DNA of 64,000 nt from Acidianus brierleyi (GTDB taxonomy: Archaea; Thermoproteota; Thermoprotei_A; Sulfolobales; Sulfolobaceae). The translations under genes and the position numbers were made by a program. The notes under the pieces were generated by a model, which had not been told where the DNA came from, did not search any database, and saw nothing but the letters and a program-made list of their open reading frames with translations. Within the stretch, counting starts at the first letter, position 1. Every line of letters begins with the position of its first letter. Below, piece after piece: positions 17,886 through 28,399 of this stretch. The stretch is taken from contig NZ_CP029289.2 in the NCBI RefSeq assembly GCF_003201835.2, positions 1,920,001-1,984,000 of the forward strand. The letters run 5' to 3'.

Positions 17886-18861
17886 TTTTTCTCTTAAGAT
17901 ATTGTTCTATCAGTTTTCTTATTTTTAGCCTTATTATATGAATTCCCCATTTTCTAAAAGGAATTTTTACTCTATCAAACTCCGTCATAATCTTCTCATT
18001 TTCATCTAAAATTTCAGCTTCTAAAATTCTTGCAGCAAGGTATAACGTAGAGATTACTGGAATATCTGACATATTAATGAGCTCTAAAATTAGCTCACCG
18101 TTATTATAATTTATAAATAACGGTATTATGGAACTAGGTTCAATTCTATATAAGCTAATATTATACTTAGGTTTACAATCAATATCTATAACTGGATTAG
18201 ATAAATTCCAACTTATTCGATGAGGTTTAATTTCCTTCCAATTTCTACCATACTCCACTAATAAATCCATACCTTCAGCAATTACTTTGCCTTTATCAAA
18301 ATCCAACTTAATCGGTCTTGATGATATGATGCATAATGTCTTATCTAGTTCTATACATATAAATGAAGAACTATTAACAGGTTTAGAAGATAATTGAATA
18401 AAAAAAGGATTAAGAAATATAAATGAAGGATTATAAAAACCAGTATTAATTTTTATTTCATTTTTCAAATTCTCTTTAGCTATGTAATGGTCAGTTATTT
18501 CTCCAGGCTTTAATTGATCTCTTTCCCATGGTGAAGGATTTATATATCCATTACCTTCATTACATGGTATTAAATCGAATATCATTTTTTTAATGGAATA
18601 AATATCTAATCTGTTATAATTCCATGGTATAGACTTTAATATTAATGGTGTTCTTACTAGAACTTTATTTCCTTCTCCAATAGTCTCTATATAGCTTTCG
18701 TCAGGGCCTATAATTTTTGCGTTATATTTCCATTCAATTTCTTTAGGTTTAGAAAGATTAAGTAGCTGTGGTAATTGTTCAATAGATAAATCTTCATCCG
18801 TTATTATTACCTTATTATAAACCTCGAAAGGATAAGTTGAGAATTTATTAAAATCAATCAA
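17878..18861 (-). CDS. Uncharacterised beta-rich protein
   Basis: 327 residues, not recognised. The composition suggests an all-beta protein: alternating hydrophobic strands, many aromatic residues, few Ala, no Cys cluster, no clear transmembrane segment. The C-terminus (VKIPFRKWGIHIIRLKIRK) has the look of a final strand pair of a beta-sandwich followed by a basic amphipathic helix. The start is TTG at 18861. Its 3' end overlaps the HTH gene by 8 bp. It faces the same way as gatE-gatD, 66 bp downstream of gatE, and could be the last gene of that operon. Confidence 0.65.
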   Translation of the reverse strand: MIDFNKFSTYPFEVYNKVIITDEDLSIEQLPQLLNLSKPKEIEWKYNAKIIGPDESYIETIGEGNKVLVRTPLILKSIPWNYNRLDIYSIKKMIFDLIPCNEGNGYINPSPWERDQLKPGEITDHYIAKENLKNEIKINTGFYNPSFIFLNPFFIQLSSKPVNSSSFICIELDKTLCIISSRPIKLDFDKGKVIAEGMDLLVEYGRNWKEIKPHRISWNLSNPVIDIDCKPKYNISLYRIEPSSIIPLFINYNNGELILELINMSDIPVISTLYLAARILEAEILDENEKIMTEFDRVKIPFRKWGIHIIRLKIRKLIEQYLKRKII

Positions 18862-18873
18862 AAATCATAACAC

Positions 18874-18930
18874 CTTCAGACAAATGCCTTTTCTTCACCT
18901 TTCAGGATCGGGGGTAATTCTTCACCATTA
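18874..18930 (-). ncRNA. Possible C/D-box guide RNA (weak)
   Basis: On the minus strand directly after the gatE stop: C-like ATGGTGA (18928-18922), a 16-nt spacer, CTGA as D' (18905-18902), C'-like AAGGTGA (18901-18895), a 15-nt spacer, and CTGA as D (18879-18876). Both D boxes are perfect; both C boxes deviate from RTGATGA. The GC-rich first spacer (ACCCCCGATC) contrasts with the AT-rich surroundings. No separate promoter is obvious, so it would be processed from the gatDE transcript. Chance occurrence is possible. Confidence 0.3.
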
Positions 18931-20820
18931 GATGATTTGTAATTCCCTCTTAATTAATTCAGCTACTTTCTTTCCTTCAGCTTTTCCTCTTACTTTTGCC
19001 ATTACCCTACCCATAACTAAACTGAAAGCTTTTTCTTTTCTCTTATAAATCTCTTCCTTATTTTCCTCTATTGTCTCTCTAACTATTTTCTCTAGTTCAC
19101 TATCAGAAATCATAGAATATTTATTTATTATATCTTCTATTTTGCCATTTCCTCTAGAATATTCAGTTAAAATTTCTGGTATAGAATCCTTATTTATATT
19201 TCCCTTATATATTTCGTTTATTACCTCATCAATTATATCATCAGTAATTAAATCTGGATTTCCTCCCTGAGTTTTAACATATTTTACAGTATTTTCTATA
19301 GTGGTAGCAATAATCATTGGTGGTACTTTAGGAGAATACTTTTTAACAAGATCTTCAAATAAATCTATTCTTGGGTTATTTATTAATTGTTTAGCTAATT
19401 CTTCGCTTATACCAGTACTAAGCAAACTCTTTATCTTATCCTCCGGAGTAGGTGGAATTAATTGTTTAGCCTCTTCTATTAACTGTTTAGATACTCTAGT
19501 TGGCATTACGTCTGTTTCTGGATACATTCTTGCAGAGCCTGGCTGAGGCCTTAAAAACTTTGTAGTGCCATCTTCGTTGGCTCCTCTAGTTTCTTTTGGT
19601 ATACCATCAAATGCGTAAAGTATTCTTTCTTTTATTACATTGGTAGCCAGGTCTAGTTTATCTTTAGGTCCTACTATTAGTACAAAAGCATCGTTAGTAG
19701 ATGTATTTAGATTTTCTTTCACTTTGCTTATCTCTTCTTCAGTTATTCCATAATTTGGTAGCTCGTCTGAATGAAATATTCCACCCAGTCCTGCTAATGC
19801 TTTTACGTAATCAGATACTTCTGTTCCAAAACGTCTTTTAGGCACTAGTTCTTTTCCGAATATTCCTCTAAATCCTGCTACTTTTATTCCGTACACTTTT
19901 CCGTTTGATTTAATTGCTGAAAGAATAACTTTACTTTTAGTGTTTTTAAATAGATCTGTGAGATCTTTTATGATAAAGTTTTTCTCTATCTCCTCTTTCG
20001 TAATTTTTTTCTCTATCTCCTCTTTTATTTTTAGAAGATTGTATTGTCTTAATACTTCATATTTTATTATCATAGGAATAAGATCGAGTTCTTGTACACC
20101 TTTTATCTCTATTTTGACACCACCGGTAATAGAGACATTAAGATCTTGTCTTATTGTTCCTAATCCTCTCTTTACTTTTCCAGTTAATCGAAGCATTTGT
20201 CCTATCTTAAAAGCTACTCGTTTAGCTTGTTCTGGCGAATGTATATCGGGCGCAGTTGAAATTTCTATTAGTGGTATACCCAATCTATCTAGATTGTATA
20301 TAATTTCTTTTCCTTTATCTTCTATTTTTCTTGCAGCATCTTCTTCTATAGCTATTGTCTGAATTCCAATCTCGCCTTCTTCATCATTTAGATTGCCTCC
20401 TAGACCCACTATTGAAGTTCTCTGAAACCCAGATGTATTAGACCCATCTATTACTTCTTTTCTCATAACGTAAATCTCATCAACTATATTTCCTCCAAAC
20501 GCTAATGTCATTGCTATTCCAATTTTTAATGCTTCCTCATTAAGATTATGAGGAGGTTCTTCATCATATTCTACTAGACAAGTGCTTTTTTCTGGAATTC
20601 TATAGATGTATTTTTTACCTTTCTCCCACTCAAATAATGCTGCAACATCGACTTCTCCTACTTCGCTCATTACAGGCCTTAAGAATCTTTCTATAGTAAA
20701 TTTATACTCATCAGTTAGCAAAGTTGGACAGTTACAGAATAGTTTGCTTTTAGTATTAAGTTGTTGATGAATTTCTAAGCCAACCTTTAAACCTAATTCT
20801 TTATAATTAAGCTCACTCAT
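18928..20820 (-). CDS. gatE: Glu-tRNA(Gln) amidotransferase subunit E
   Basis: 630-residue GatB-like kinase/tRNA-binding subunit of the archaeal GatDE complex, which converts Glu-tRNA(Gln) to Gln-tRNA(Gln). Signatures: the start GLKVGLEIHQQLNTKSKLFC, RPVMSEVGEVD, the insert-bearing middle with RGANEDGTTKFLRPQPGSARMYPETD (an AspRS-like GAD insertion lies before it), and the C-terminal YqeY-like tail. Length is normal for GatE and longer than GatB. The start overlaps the gatD stop by 8 bp, so the two subunits are co-translated. Confidence 0.95.
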   Translation of the reverse strand: MSELNYKELGLKVGLEIHQQLNTKSKLFCNCPTLLTDEYKFTIERFLRPVMSEVGEVDVAALFEWEKGKKYIYRIPEKSTCLVEYDEEPPHNLNEEALKIGIAMTLAFGGNIVDEIYVMRKEVIDGSNTSGFQRTSIVGLGGNLNDEEGEIGIQTIAIEEDAARKIEDKGKEIIYNLDRLGIPLIEISTAPDIHSPEQAKRVAFKIGQMLRLTGKVKRGLGTIRQDLNVSITGGVKIEIKGVQELDLIPMIIKYEVLRQYNLLKIKEEIEKKITKEEIEKNFIIKDLTDLFKNTKSKVILSAIKSNGKVYGIKVAGFRGIFGKELVPKRRFGTEVSDYVKALAGLGGIFHSDELPNYGITEEEISKVKENLNTSTNDAFVLIVGPKDKLDLATNVIKERILYAFDGIPKETRGANEDGTTKFLRPQPGSARMYPETDVMPTRVSKQLIEEAKQLIPPTPEDKIKSLLSTGISEELAKQLINNPRIDLFEDLVKKYSPKVPPMIIATTIENTVKYVKTQGGNPDLITDDIIDEVINEIYKGNINKDSIPEILTEYSRGNGKIEDIINKYSMISDSELEKIVRETIEENKEEIYKRKEKAFSLVMGRVMAKVRGKAEGKKVAELIKRELQII

Positions 20821-22138
20821 GATACCACCTTGGAAAGAAATCTAATGAATGTCTACTGTTAATTTCCCCTACAAGATTAGTTAGCATTAAGTTCTTTATT
20901 TTTTCTATATCGTTTTCATGGGCTAAAACCCACATTAGCTTAACTAACGCTACCTCTGGTAACATATCCTCTAATGGTACTACACCGACTTGTTGAAGTA
21001 ATCTACCAGTAGTATAAACGTTCATATTTACTCTACCAAAAATACACTGTGAGGTCATTCCTAAGAATATGCCGTCTTTTGCAGCTTTTTTAAATGAATC
21101 AAGGAGCTCTGTAGATGTATGGCCTAATCCAGTACCTTCTATTATTATCCCTCTAATTTTTTTTGTATCTACCAAATAATCTATGAAAGAAGGATCAAAG
21201 CCAGGATAATATTTTAGTAAAAATACTCTATTATCAAACTTAGAATCTACGGTAGTCTCTTCGTCTTTTGTATGATAATCTGGTCTAAGTATTTTGATTT
21301 CCTTTTCAAGCCACAAAACCTTAGCTAACGGTTTGTCATTTATACTTTGAAATGCGTCTCTTCTACTTGTATGCATTTTCCTAACTTTAACGCCCCTATG
21401 AGCTAGTGTATATAAATCAGAGCTTTCTCCATGCATGTTAATTACTACTTCACCAAACGGAGCTTTTTTAGCAAGCAAAACTGAAGAGTATAAATTTATG
21501 GGGGAATCGCTACTTGGTCTATCGCTACTTCTTTGTGATCCTACTAAGACTACCGGCCCTTGCAATTTTTTAAGGGAAAAAGATAAAGCTGCAGCAGTAT
21601 ACGCTAAAGTATCAGTTCCATGAGCTATAACAACTCCTAAATTTCCTTTATCAAAGGCAGATTTTATAGCTTCAGCTATTTTAATCCATTTATCCGGTGA
21701 CATGTTCTCGCTTAATATACTAAATAATATTTCTGCTGAAATTTTGGCTATTTCGTTAATTTCTGGCATAAATTGTATTATTTCTTCAGTAGATAGAGCT
21801 GGCCTAACTGCGCCAGTTTCGTATTCTATTTTACTTGCTATAGTTCCTCCTGTGCTAATTATTTTAACTTCGCTTTTTTCTTCCTTTTCTGGCATAACGT
21901 TAAGTGGTTTTTGGATTCTTTTCTCTAAAACAGATATTTTTGAATTATCAACAGATATTCCAACATTATATCCATTTTCCATTTTTATGACAATTATACT
22001 ATCATCCCTAGAATACGATGGCATTAGAATACCTTTTATTTTAAAAGAATCTCTAGAAATTTCTATTATATCGCCAATATTAACATTTAACTTAGATAAT
22101 ATATCCAGAGCTTTTCCTCTATAACCTTCAAGTGACAT
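20813..22138 (-). CDS. gatD: Glu-tRNA(Gln) amidotransferase subunit D
   Basis: 441-residue asparaginase-like subunit that releases ammonia from glutamine or asparagine for GatE. An N-terminal beta-barrel of ~75 residues precedes the amidohydrolase domain. Catalytic motifs: STGGTIAS (first Thr) and VIAHGTDTLAYTA (second Thr/Asp pair). First gene of the gatD-gatE operon. In Archaea GatDE handles only Gln, which fits the presence of separate gatA and gatC at 35.4-37.1 kb for Asn. Confidence 0.95.
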   Translation of the reverse strand: MSLEGYRGKALDILSKLNVNIGDIIEISRDSFKIKGILMPSYSRDDSIIVIKMENGYNVGISVDNSKISVLEKRIQKPLNVMPEKEEKSEVKIISTGGTIASKIEYETGAVRPALSTEEIIQFMPEINEIAKISAEILFSILSENMSPDKWIKIAEAIKSAFDKGNLGVVIAHGTDTLAYTAAALSFSLKKLQGPVVLVGSQRSSDRPSSDSPINLYSSVLLAKKAPFGEVVINMHGESSDLYTLAHRGVKVRKMHTSRRDAFQSINDKPLAKVLWLEKEIKILRPDYHTKDEETTVDSKFDNRVFLLKYYPGFDPSFIDYLVDTKKIRGIIIEGTGLGHTSTELLDSFKKAAKDGIFLGMTSQCIFGRVNMNVYTTGRLLQQVGVVPLEDMLPEVALVKLMWVLAHENDIEKIKNLMLTNLVGEINSRHSLDFFPRWYHE

Positions 22139-22171
22139 TTAAGAAAAAATACATTAACTTATCTAAAAACC

Positions 22172-22342
22172 TTATGAACCTTTGCCTCTTTGTTGTGGAG
22201 TTTTTGAAGATTTCACAATTCTTTTCTCAAATTCCATTCTATTTCTTAATTTAGGTGGTTCTTTAGATTTTTCTTTTGGCTGAACCTTTGGAGTTTGGCT
22301 TCTAACTTTCCCAGCTTTAGTCAGTGAACCATGAGACGGCAT
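22172..22342 (-). CDS. rps30e: Ribosomal protein S30e
   Basis: A 56-residue reading frame starting ATG at 22342: MPSHGSLTKAGKVRSQTPKV, then a Lys/Pro-rich stretch, RNRMEFEKRIVK, and a Gly-Lys tail ending before TAA at 22174-22172. This is the archaeal/eukaryotic small-subunit protein S30e, which has the MPSHGSLTKAGKVR start. It is very basic and lacks the ubiquitin-like fusion of eukaryotes. It lies between gatD (33 bp after its stop) and the divergent nop5. Confidence 0.92.
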   Translation of the reverse strand: MPSHGSLTKAGKVRSQTPKVQPKEKSKEPPKLRNRMEFEKRIVKSSKTPQQRGKGS

Positions 22343-22409
22343 TTATTTATCATGTTATAATGTGAAAACAAGAAATTTAAACTTAGAGCTTTAAGTGTTC
22401 TGGGCAATA

Positions 22410-23663
<1,254 letters not shown>

Positions 23664-23669
23664 TGAAAA

Positions 23670-24371
23670 ATGTCTGAATCTATAAAAACTATTAAAGAAA
23701 CTAAAATGGAAAACGTATTTGAGTGCATCTATGTTGATGGGACAACAAGGCTGTGTACCAAGAACTTTGCACCTGGTTTTTCAGTATATGGAGAAAGATT
23801 AGTTAAATATGAAGGAATTGAATATAGAGAATGGAACGCATTTAGAAGCAAATTGGCAGGTGCTATTCTTAAAGGATTAAAACATAATCCAGTAAAAAAG
23901 GGCACGAAAGTTCTTTATTTGGGTGCGGCTTCTGGTACAACGCCCAGTCATGTTTCCGATATAGTAGAAAACGAGGGTAAAGTATACGGTGTAGAATTTT
24001 CAGCAAGAGTAGTCAGAGAATTAATATTAGTAGCGCAGCATAGATCAAATCTATTTCCAATTCTTGCTGATGCTAGATTTCCTCAAAGCTATAAGTTACT
24101 TATAGAAGATCCTGATGTATTATATGTAGACATAGCGCAGCCTGATCAAACTGATATAGCGATATATAATGCTAAATTCTTCTTAAAAGATAACGGATAT
24201 TTACTTTTGGCAGTAAAAGCTAGAAGTATAGATGTTACCAAAGAACCAGAAGAGATTTTCAAGACAGAAGCAGAAAAGCTTAGGAATTCTAATTTCGAGG
24301 TAGAGCAAATAATTAACTTAGATCCTTATGATAAAGATCATGCTATGATATTAGCCAAATTCAAAGGCTAG
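23670..24371 (+). CDS. flpA: Fibrillarin-like rRNA/tRNA 2'-O-methyltransferase
   Basis: SAM-dependent methyltransferase of the C/D-box RNP. 233 residues: N-terminal domain then the Rossmann methyltransferase with LYLGAASGTTPSHVSDI (SAM loop), VYGVEFSARVVREL, PILADARFP, VDIAQPDQ and the catalytic LLAVKARSID lysine strand. A strong AGGAGG Shine-Dalgarno lies ahead of the ATG inside the end of nop5. Nop5 and fibrillarin are adjacent in most archaeal genomes, as here. Confidence 0.96.
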   Translation: MSESIKTIKETKMENVFECIYVDGTTRLCTKNFAPGFSVYGERLVKYEGIEYREWNAFRSKLAGAILKGLKHNPVKKGTKVLYLGAASGTTPSHVSDIVENEGKVYGVEFSARVVRELILVAQHRSNLFPILADARFPQSYKLLIEDPDVLYVDIAQPDQTDIAIYNAKFFLKDNGYLLLAVKARSIDVTKEPEEIFKTEAEKLRNSNFEVEQIINLDPYDKDHAMILAKFKG

Positions 24372-24374
24372 ATA

Positions 24375-24794
24375 ATGTTAGATAAAATAATCGATCTTGG
24401 GTTTAAAGATATTCTATCTTCTTTACCATCAGAGTTTGTAACCTTAAATGACGCAGTACAAGGTAAAAATAAGATAAAGCTTAAAAATGGTTTTATTCAT
24501 GAAATGGATAAAAACGAAATACTAAAGTTATCAAATATTATACCATTATACTTATGGGCTTTGATAAAGGTCCCATTTATAATATTAAAATTGGAAACTC
24601 CCGGAGAATATACAATAAACGGATCTGAATGGGATAAAAAAGCTTTATCTATTGTTCTAAATAAGGACACTGGAAAATTCATTTCGTCTCTTGATGTAGA
24701 AAAATTAATGAAAGATTATAAGTCATTAATATTTATAACTTTGTCATATAGTATATTTAATACTAGTGATAATAACATAGAGGAAGGAATGTAA
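24375..24794 (+). CDS. UPF0216-family protein
   Basis: 139 residues with the order of motifs seen in archaeal UPF0216 (DUF61): IIPLYLWALIKVPFIILKLE, then GEYTINGSEWDKKAL, then an acidic tail. Function unknown. It starts 3 nt after the fibrillarin stop and ends 1 nt before the next gene, so it belongs to the nop5-flpA-trm1 RNA-modification operon, which hints at a role in RNA metabolism (inference only). Confidence 0.7.
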   Translation: MLDKIIDLGFKDILSSLPSEFVTLNDAVQGKNKIKLKNGFIHEMDKNEILKLSNIIPLYLWALIKVPFIILKLETPGEYTINGSEWDKKALSIVLNKDTGKFISSLDVEKLMKDYKSLIFITLSYSIFNTSDNNIEEGM

Positions 24795-24795
24795 T

Positions 24796-25695
24796 ATGGA
24801 ACATAACATTCAGCACATAGCCGATATCTTAGAAAATGAGGGGTTAGATTACTCTATAATAAATTATCCAGAAAAAAATAAAAAATCGATAGATATAATA
24901 GTTACATATGATTCAAAAAGATTAGTAATAAAGGTATCTACAGATAAAATATCTAAAGAGGAACTAATGGACCTAGAGAAATTCTCATATATTGCAGAAA
25001 GTTTTCCTATAATAATTACTGATGAAACAGAAGAAGATATTGCACTACAGAAAGATAAAGTTGTAGGATTATCACTAGATGGATTAAAAAGAGTTATAGA
25101 AGGAGACAAGATTTATGTATATAGAACCCGTGGAGGAATGTTTGTAAGGATAAGGTCAGACGTCTTAAGAAGGAAAAGAGAAGAAATGAAGTATAGTATG
25201 GGAGACTTAGCTAAAATGCTTGGAGTCTCTAGGAAAACTATTTATGACTATGAAAATGGAGAATCTGACGTTTCAATAGAAATAGCAGAAAAACTTGTAG
25301 ATATATTTGGTCCAGATGTAATTGGGGACATATTTCAAGATTTACCTACTAGAATAGAAAACTTTGATATAGACTTTAAAAAAGATAAAGGATATTTACA
25401 TCTTTTAGATATATTATCTGCTGAAGGATTTAATGTTGCTAGGCTTAGACTTACGGCAGCGGATATAATAGCCGCTAAGGATGGACAAAAACTATTAGTT
25501 ACAATGGAACCTAAGAAACAAGACTTTGCACTTAAAAAGATAAATGAAGCTCATAAAATAGCTACTAAATTTAAGTTAAATTTAATTATAGTATCTAAGA
25601 CTTCTTCTTTTGCGAAAGAGTTAGAAAAAGATGGATTTAAAGTATACTTAGAAAACGAATTAGATAGCCTAAAAGATGAGATTAAAGGAGATTGA
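24796..25695 (+). CDS. Predicted HTH-type transcriptional regulator (COG1395-like)
   Basis: 299 residues in three parts: an N-terminal alpha/beta domain (IVTYDSKRLVIKVSTDKI, restriction-endonuclease-like look), a central Cro/CI helix-turn-helix (MGDLAKMLGVSRKTIYDYEN, about 135-165), and a C-terminal domain repeating the N-terminal fold (EGFNVARLRLTAADIIAAKD...KLLVTME). This matches the archaeal COG1395 regulators. It overlaps trm1 by 20 nt. DNA targets unknown; autoregulation of the operon is plausible. Confidence 0.75.
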   Translation: MEHNIQHIADILENEGLDYSIINYPEKNKKSIDIIVTYDSKRLVIKVSTDKISKEELMDLEKFSYIAESFPIIITDETEEDIALQKDKVVGLSLDGLKRVIEGDKIYVYRTRGGMFVRIRSDVLRRKREEMKYSMGDLAKMLGVSRKTIYDYENGESDVSIEIAEKLVDIFGPDVIGDIFQDLPTRIENFDIDFKKDKGYLHLLDILSAEGFNVARLRLTAADIIAAKDGQKLLVTMEPKKQDFALKKINEAHKIATKFKLNLIIVSKTSSFAKELEKDGFKVYLENELDSLKDEIKGD

Positions 25696-26815
25696 CGAAG
25701 GTAAAGCTAAATTATTAATACCAGATCCAGAGGAATTTAGAAAAGAAGGGAAATTTGATCCTTCATGGGCTCCAGTATTTTATAATCCAAGGATGATATT
25801 TAATAGAGACTTTAGTGTAGTAATAGTTCATTTTTTATCTCCTAAGACCATTGTTGATGCTCTTTCAGCTACTGGCATAAGAGGAATAAGATATTATTTA
25901 GAATCTTACACTGCAGACGAGATAATTTTTAATGATAGAAATAAAGATTCTGTTGAACTTATACAGAAAAACATAGAATTGAATAAAGTTCCTAATACCA
26001 AAGTATTTAATAAAGACGCAAATTCTTTACTCTATGAGATTAAATCTGACTTCGTTGATATTGATCCATTTGGATCTCCTTCACCTTTCATTCTATCGTC
26101 TATTAATGCTGTAAAAAGGGGAGGATTTGTAGCGTACACTGCTACAGATTTAGCACCGTTAGAAGGTAGAGCAAGAAGATCATGCTTGAGAAAATATTTT
26201 ACCTTCAATTATAAACTTAGTCTATCTAAAGAAATCGGATTAAGAGTATTAATATCGAAAGTAATACAAGAATCTGCTATAATGGAAAAATCTGTATATC
26301 CACTAATTTCCTATTACTCAGATTACTATTATAGAGTATTCTTTAGAGTTATTAACGGAGCAAAAAAAGCCGACGAAGTATTAGAAAAATTAGGATTTAT
26401 CTATGAATGTCAAGATTGTGGCTATCATGAAATATCGCATACTCAATGTATAGATAAATGTTCGTATTGTGGAAGTAAAAATATAAAAACTGTAGGTCCG
26501 TTATGGCTTGGGAATTTGATAGATAAAGATTTCGTTAACGGTTTGTCTCAGAATTTGGAAAAATTTAGTTATCTAAAGTATTATGATAAGATACGAAGTA
26601 TTGTAGATTTACTTCTAAACGAAAGTAATTATGTTGGATATTATAATCTAGATTTTCTGGCATCAAAACATAAGACAAATGTGCCAGCAGTCAGTAAAAT
26701 GATAGAATGCTTAGGTGATGCTTCAAGAACGCATTTTGATACAAAAAGTATAAAAACTAACAAAAAATTTGAAGATATATTATTATGTATTAAAAATTTA
26801 TCTTATTATAGATAA
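25676..26815 (+). CDS. trm1: tRNA (guanine-26 N2)-dimethyltransferase
   Basis: Methylates G26 of tRNA twice using SAM. 379 residues. Start EIDEGKAKLLIP then FYNPRMIFNRD, SAM-binding VDALSATGIRGIRY, the catalytic-loop motif VDIDPFGSPSPF, AYTATDLAPLEG, and a C-terminal zinc ribbon (CQDCGYHE...CSYCG). All are Trm1 hallmarks. Last gene of the nop5 operon; its 3' end overlaps the convergent TFE-beta gene by 18 bp. Confidence 0.95.
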   Translation: MRLKEIDEGKAKLLIPDPEEFRKEGKFDPSWAPVFYNPRMIFNRDFSVVIVHFLSPKTIVDALSATGIRGIRYYLESYTADEIIFNDRNKDSVELIQKNIELNKVPNTKVFNKDANSLLYEIKSDFVDIDPFGSPSPFILSSINAVKRGGFVAYTATDLAPLEGRARRSCLRKYFTFNYKLSLSKEIGLRVLISKVIQESAIMEKSVYPLISYYSDYYYRVFFRVINGAKKADEVLEKLGFIYECQDCGYHEISHTQCIDKCSYCGSKNIKTVGPLWLGNLIDKDFVNGLSQNLEKFSYLKYYDKIRSIVDLLLNESNYVGYYNLDFLASKHKTNVPAVSKMIECLGDASRTHFDTKSIKTNKKFEDILLCIKNLSYYR

Positions 26816-27169
26816 TATCCATTCTGAAAGTTTTGAACATGAATTTGGATTTACATGGGCTCCATTATTACACTTATAGAGAAATTTACATGAAAAGCAT
26901 GGTATATCAGAAATATTTCTAAGTTCTATTAAGATCTTAGGCTCGTTAAACACTTGTATAGCAAATAGTTTAACAATGCTTTTGCCATTTTCCTTTATCG
27001 ATTTCTTTATAATGAGTTTTTTTTCTATGAGCCTTTTAACTATAGTACTTAATTCACGTGTTGAGAGCCCTACTGATTTAGCAAGCTCTTGTTGTGATAT
27101 TCCTTGACTCCCTCTTTCAATTATCTTTTGATGTATTAAATCTTCATAAGTTGAAATTTTTGATTCCAT
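26798..27169 (-). CDS. tfeB: Transcription factor E beta subunit (RPC34/RPC39-like)
   Basis: 123 residues: an N-terminal winged helix (GISQQELAKSVGLSTRELST, about 22-70) followed by a four-Cys Fe-S module with C91, C94, C100 and C111 in CFSCKFLYKC-x-G-x-VNP-x-C...W. That Cys spacing with GxxVNPxxC and a following Trp is the signature of archaeal TFE-beta and eukaryotic RPC39. TFE-beta partners TFE-alpha to open DNA at the promoter and stabilise the preinitiation complex. It lies 73 bp downstream of tfb2 in the same direction. Confidence 0.85.
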   Translation of the reverse strand: MESKISTYEDLIHQKIIERGSQGISQQELAKSVGLSTRELSTIVKRLIEKKLIIKKSIKENGKSIVKLFAIQVFNEPKILIELRNISDIPCFSCKFLYKCNNGAHVNPNSCSKLSEWILSIIR

Positions 27170-27242
27170 TCAAAAACACCTGTGTTGGCTACATATATAT
27201 TATACTTTATTCTAGCTTATTTAGTTTGCTATATCATTAAAT

Positions 27243-28121
27243 CTATAAACTAACTTCAATATCGAAATTATTTATAATTTCTTTATATCTATTCCTTATT
27301 GTAACTTCAGTTATTTTTAAAGACTCTGCGACTTCTTTCTGAGTTTTCTTTACATCCATTAATGTGCTTATTAAATATACTGTAGCAGCGCTTAGGGCTA
27401 GATACCCTTTACCGCTAGTTAAACCATTTTTATACATTATATCTACAACCTCAGCAGATTTAGTAGCAATAACTGAAGGTAATTGTAATTTTTCTATTAT
27501 TTCAGGTATATATCCTACAGGTTTTACTTTTGGTCTAAAATTTTGTATAGTTTTTGATATTTCTTGAACTCTTTCTAGGGCTTTCCATAATTCACTGGAT
27601 GATAGAGCATATCGAGTTTTAATTTCTTGTAAATGTTTTGGAATATTATTAATTTGGCATGAATAGTATAATATTGCTGCTATGAGCGTATACATCTCAA
27701 TTCTTCTTGCAAGACCTGTTTCTATAAGTTTTCTTAATATTAATGCAGACGTCTCTTTTACATATTCTGGCAGTGCTAATTTTGCAGCTTCATTATTAAG
27801 TACAGATAAATAAGTTACCAGCTTTTTATCCTTTGAAGAGACTCTAAGTTTATTTTGTAGTCTTTGCATTTTTAGAAGTTTTACTTTATCTTTTACTTTT
27901 CCATATCCGATTTTTGTTGTTAACCCTTGGTCATGAACTTTGAGCGTTAATGGGGATCCAGTTCTTTCTTTTATTATTCTATCTTCGTAATTATATGCTC
28001 TCCATTCTGGACCAGAGTCTATTACATTATCCTCTATTACATATCCGCAATTAGAACATATATATTGCCCTCTTTCATAATCGTATCTTATATTTTCTGA
28101 TGAGCAATTAGGACAATTCAT
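27243..28121 (-). CDS. tfb2: Transcription initiation factor B paralogue (TFB2 type)
   Basis: 292 residues, TFIIB family: recruits RNA polymerase to TBP-bound promoters. An intact N-terminal zinc ribbon (C3, C6, C22, C25), the reader/linker (GPEWRAYNYEDR...SPLTLKVHDQGLTTKIG), and two cyclin folds with the second-repeat HTH (TQKEVAESLKITEVTIRNRYKEI). The linker differs from the typical 'GGPLN' TFB1 sequence as I remember it, and association with gar1 and TFE-beta fits the second Sulfolobus TFB. The 3' overlap with gar1 is 4 bp (ATGA type), so they are coupled. Confidence 0.88.
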   Translation of the reverse strand: MNCPNCSSENIRYDYERGQYICSNCGYVIEDNVIDSGPEWRAYNYEDRIIKERTGSPLTLKVHDQGLTTKIGYGKVKDKVKLLKMQRLQNKLRVSSKDKKLVTYLSVLNNEAAKLALPEYVKETSALILRKLIETGLARRIEMYTLIAAILYYSCQINNIPKHLQEIKTRYALSSSELWKALERVQEISKTIQNFRPKVKPVGYIPEIIEKLQLPSVIATKSAEVVDIMYKNGLTSGKGYLALSAATVYLISTLMDVKKTQKEVAESLKITEVTIRNRYKEIINNFDIEVSL

Positions 28122-28399
28122 CTTCTATTCCTCCGTTTCTTAGATTCTCTATTTGTTATCTCTAAGTATAACTTAGTTTTTGGCTCGTCTTCTGTCAAAG
28201 GATATGCTAATATGTATGGCTCATTAATATTTCCAATTACATCTATTACTTTAGCTACTCTTTTCCCTTGTTCATCAATAATTATTTTTCCAATAGGATT
28301 TAAGTGAACATAGTCATTTTTGTTTGCCTTGATGAGATATTTGTTTTTTAAAGTCTTTTTTTCATACGTTCCAAGTTCAATAAGTCTACTGCGTGTCAC
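28118..28399 (-). CDS. gar1: H/ACA RNP protein Gar1
   Basis: 93 residues. The Gar1/Naf1 beta-barrel is visible: HLNPIGKIIIDEQGKRVAKV then IDVIGNINEPYILAYPL, followed by a basic tail (ESKKRRNRR). Gar1 speeds substrate turnover by Cbf5 in H/ACA pseudouridylation particles. The start is GTG at 28399. It is the first gene of gar1-tfb2-tfeB. A 174-bp spacer separates it from the divergent coiled-coil gene. Confidence 0.88.
   Translation of the reverse strand: MTRSRLIELGTYEKKTLKNKYLIKANKNDYVHLNPIGKIIIDEQGKRVAKVIDVIGNINEPYILAYPLTEDEPKTKLYLEITNRESKKRRNRR

Noticed and set aside
19995..20035. Direct repeat in gatE (TTTTCTCTATCTCCTC twice)
   Set aside because: It encodes a repeated EEIEK(K)-type linker inside the GatE frame; a small internal duplication without further significance.
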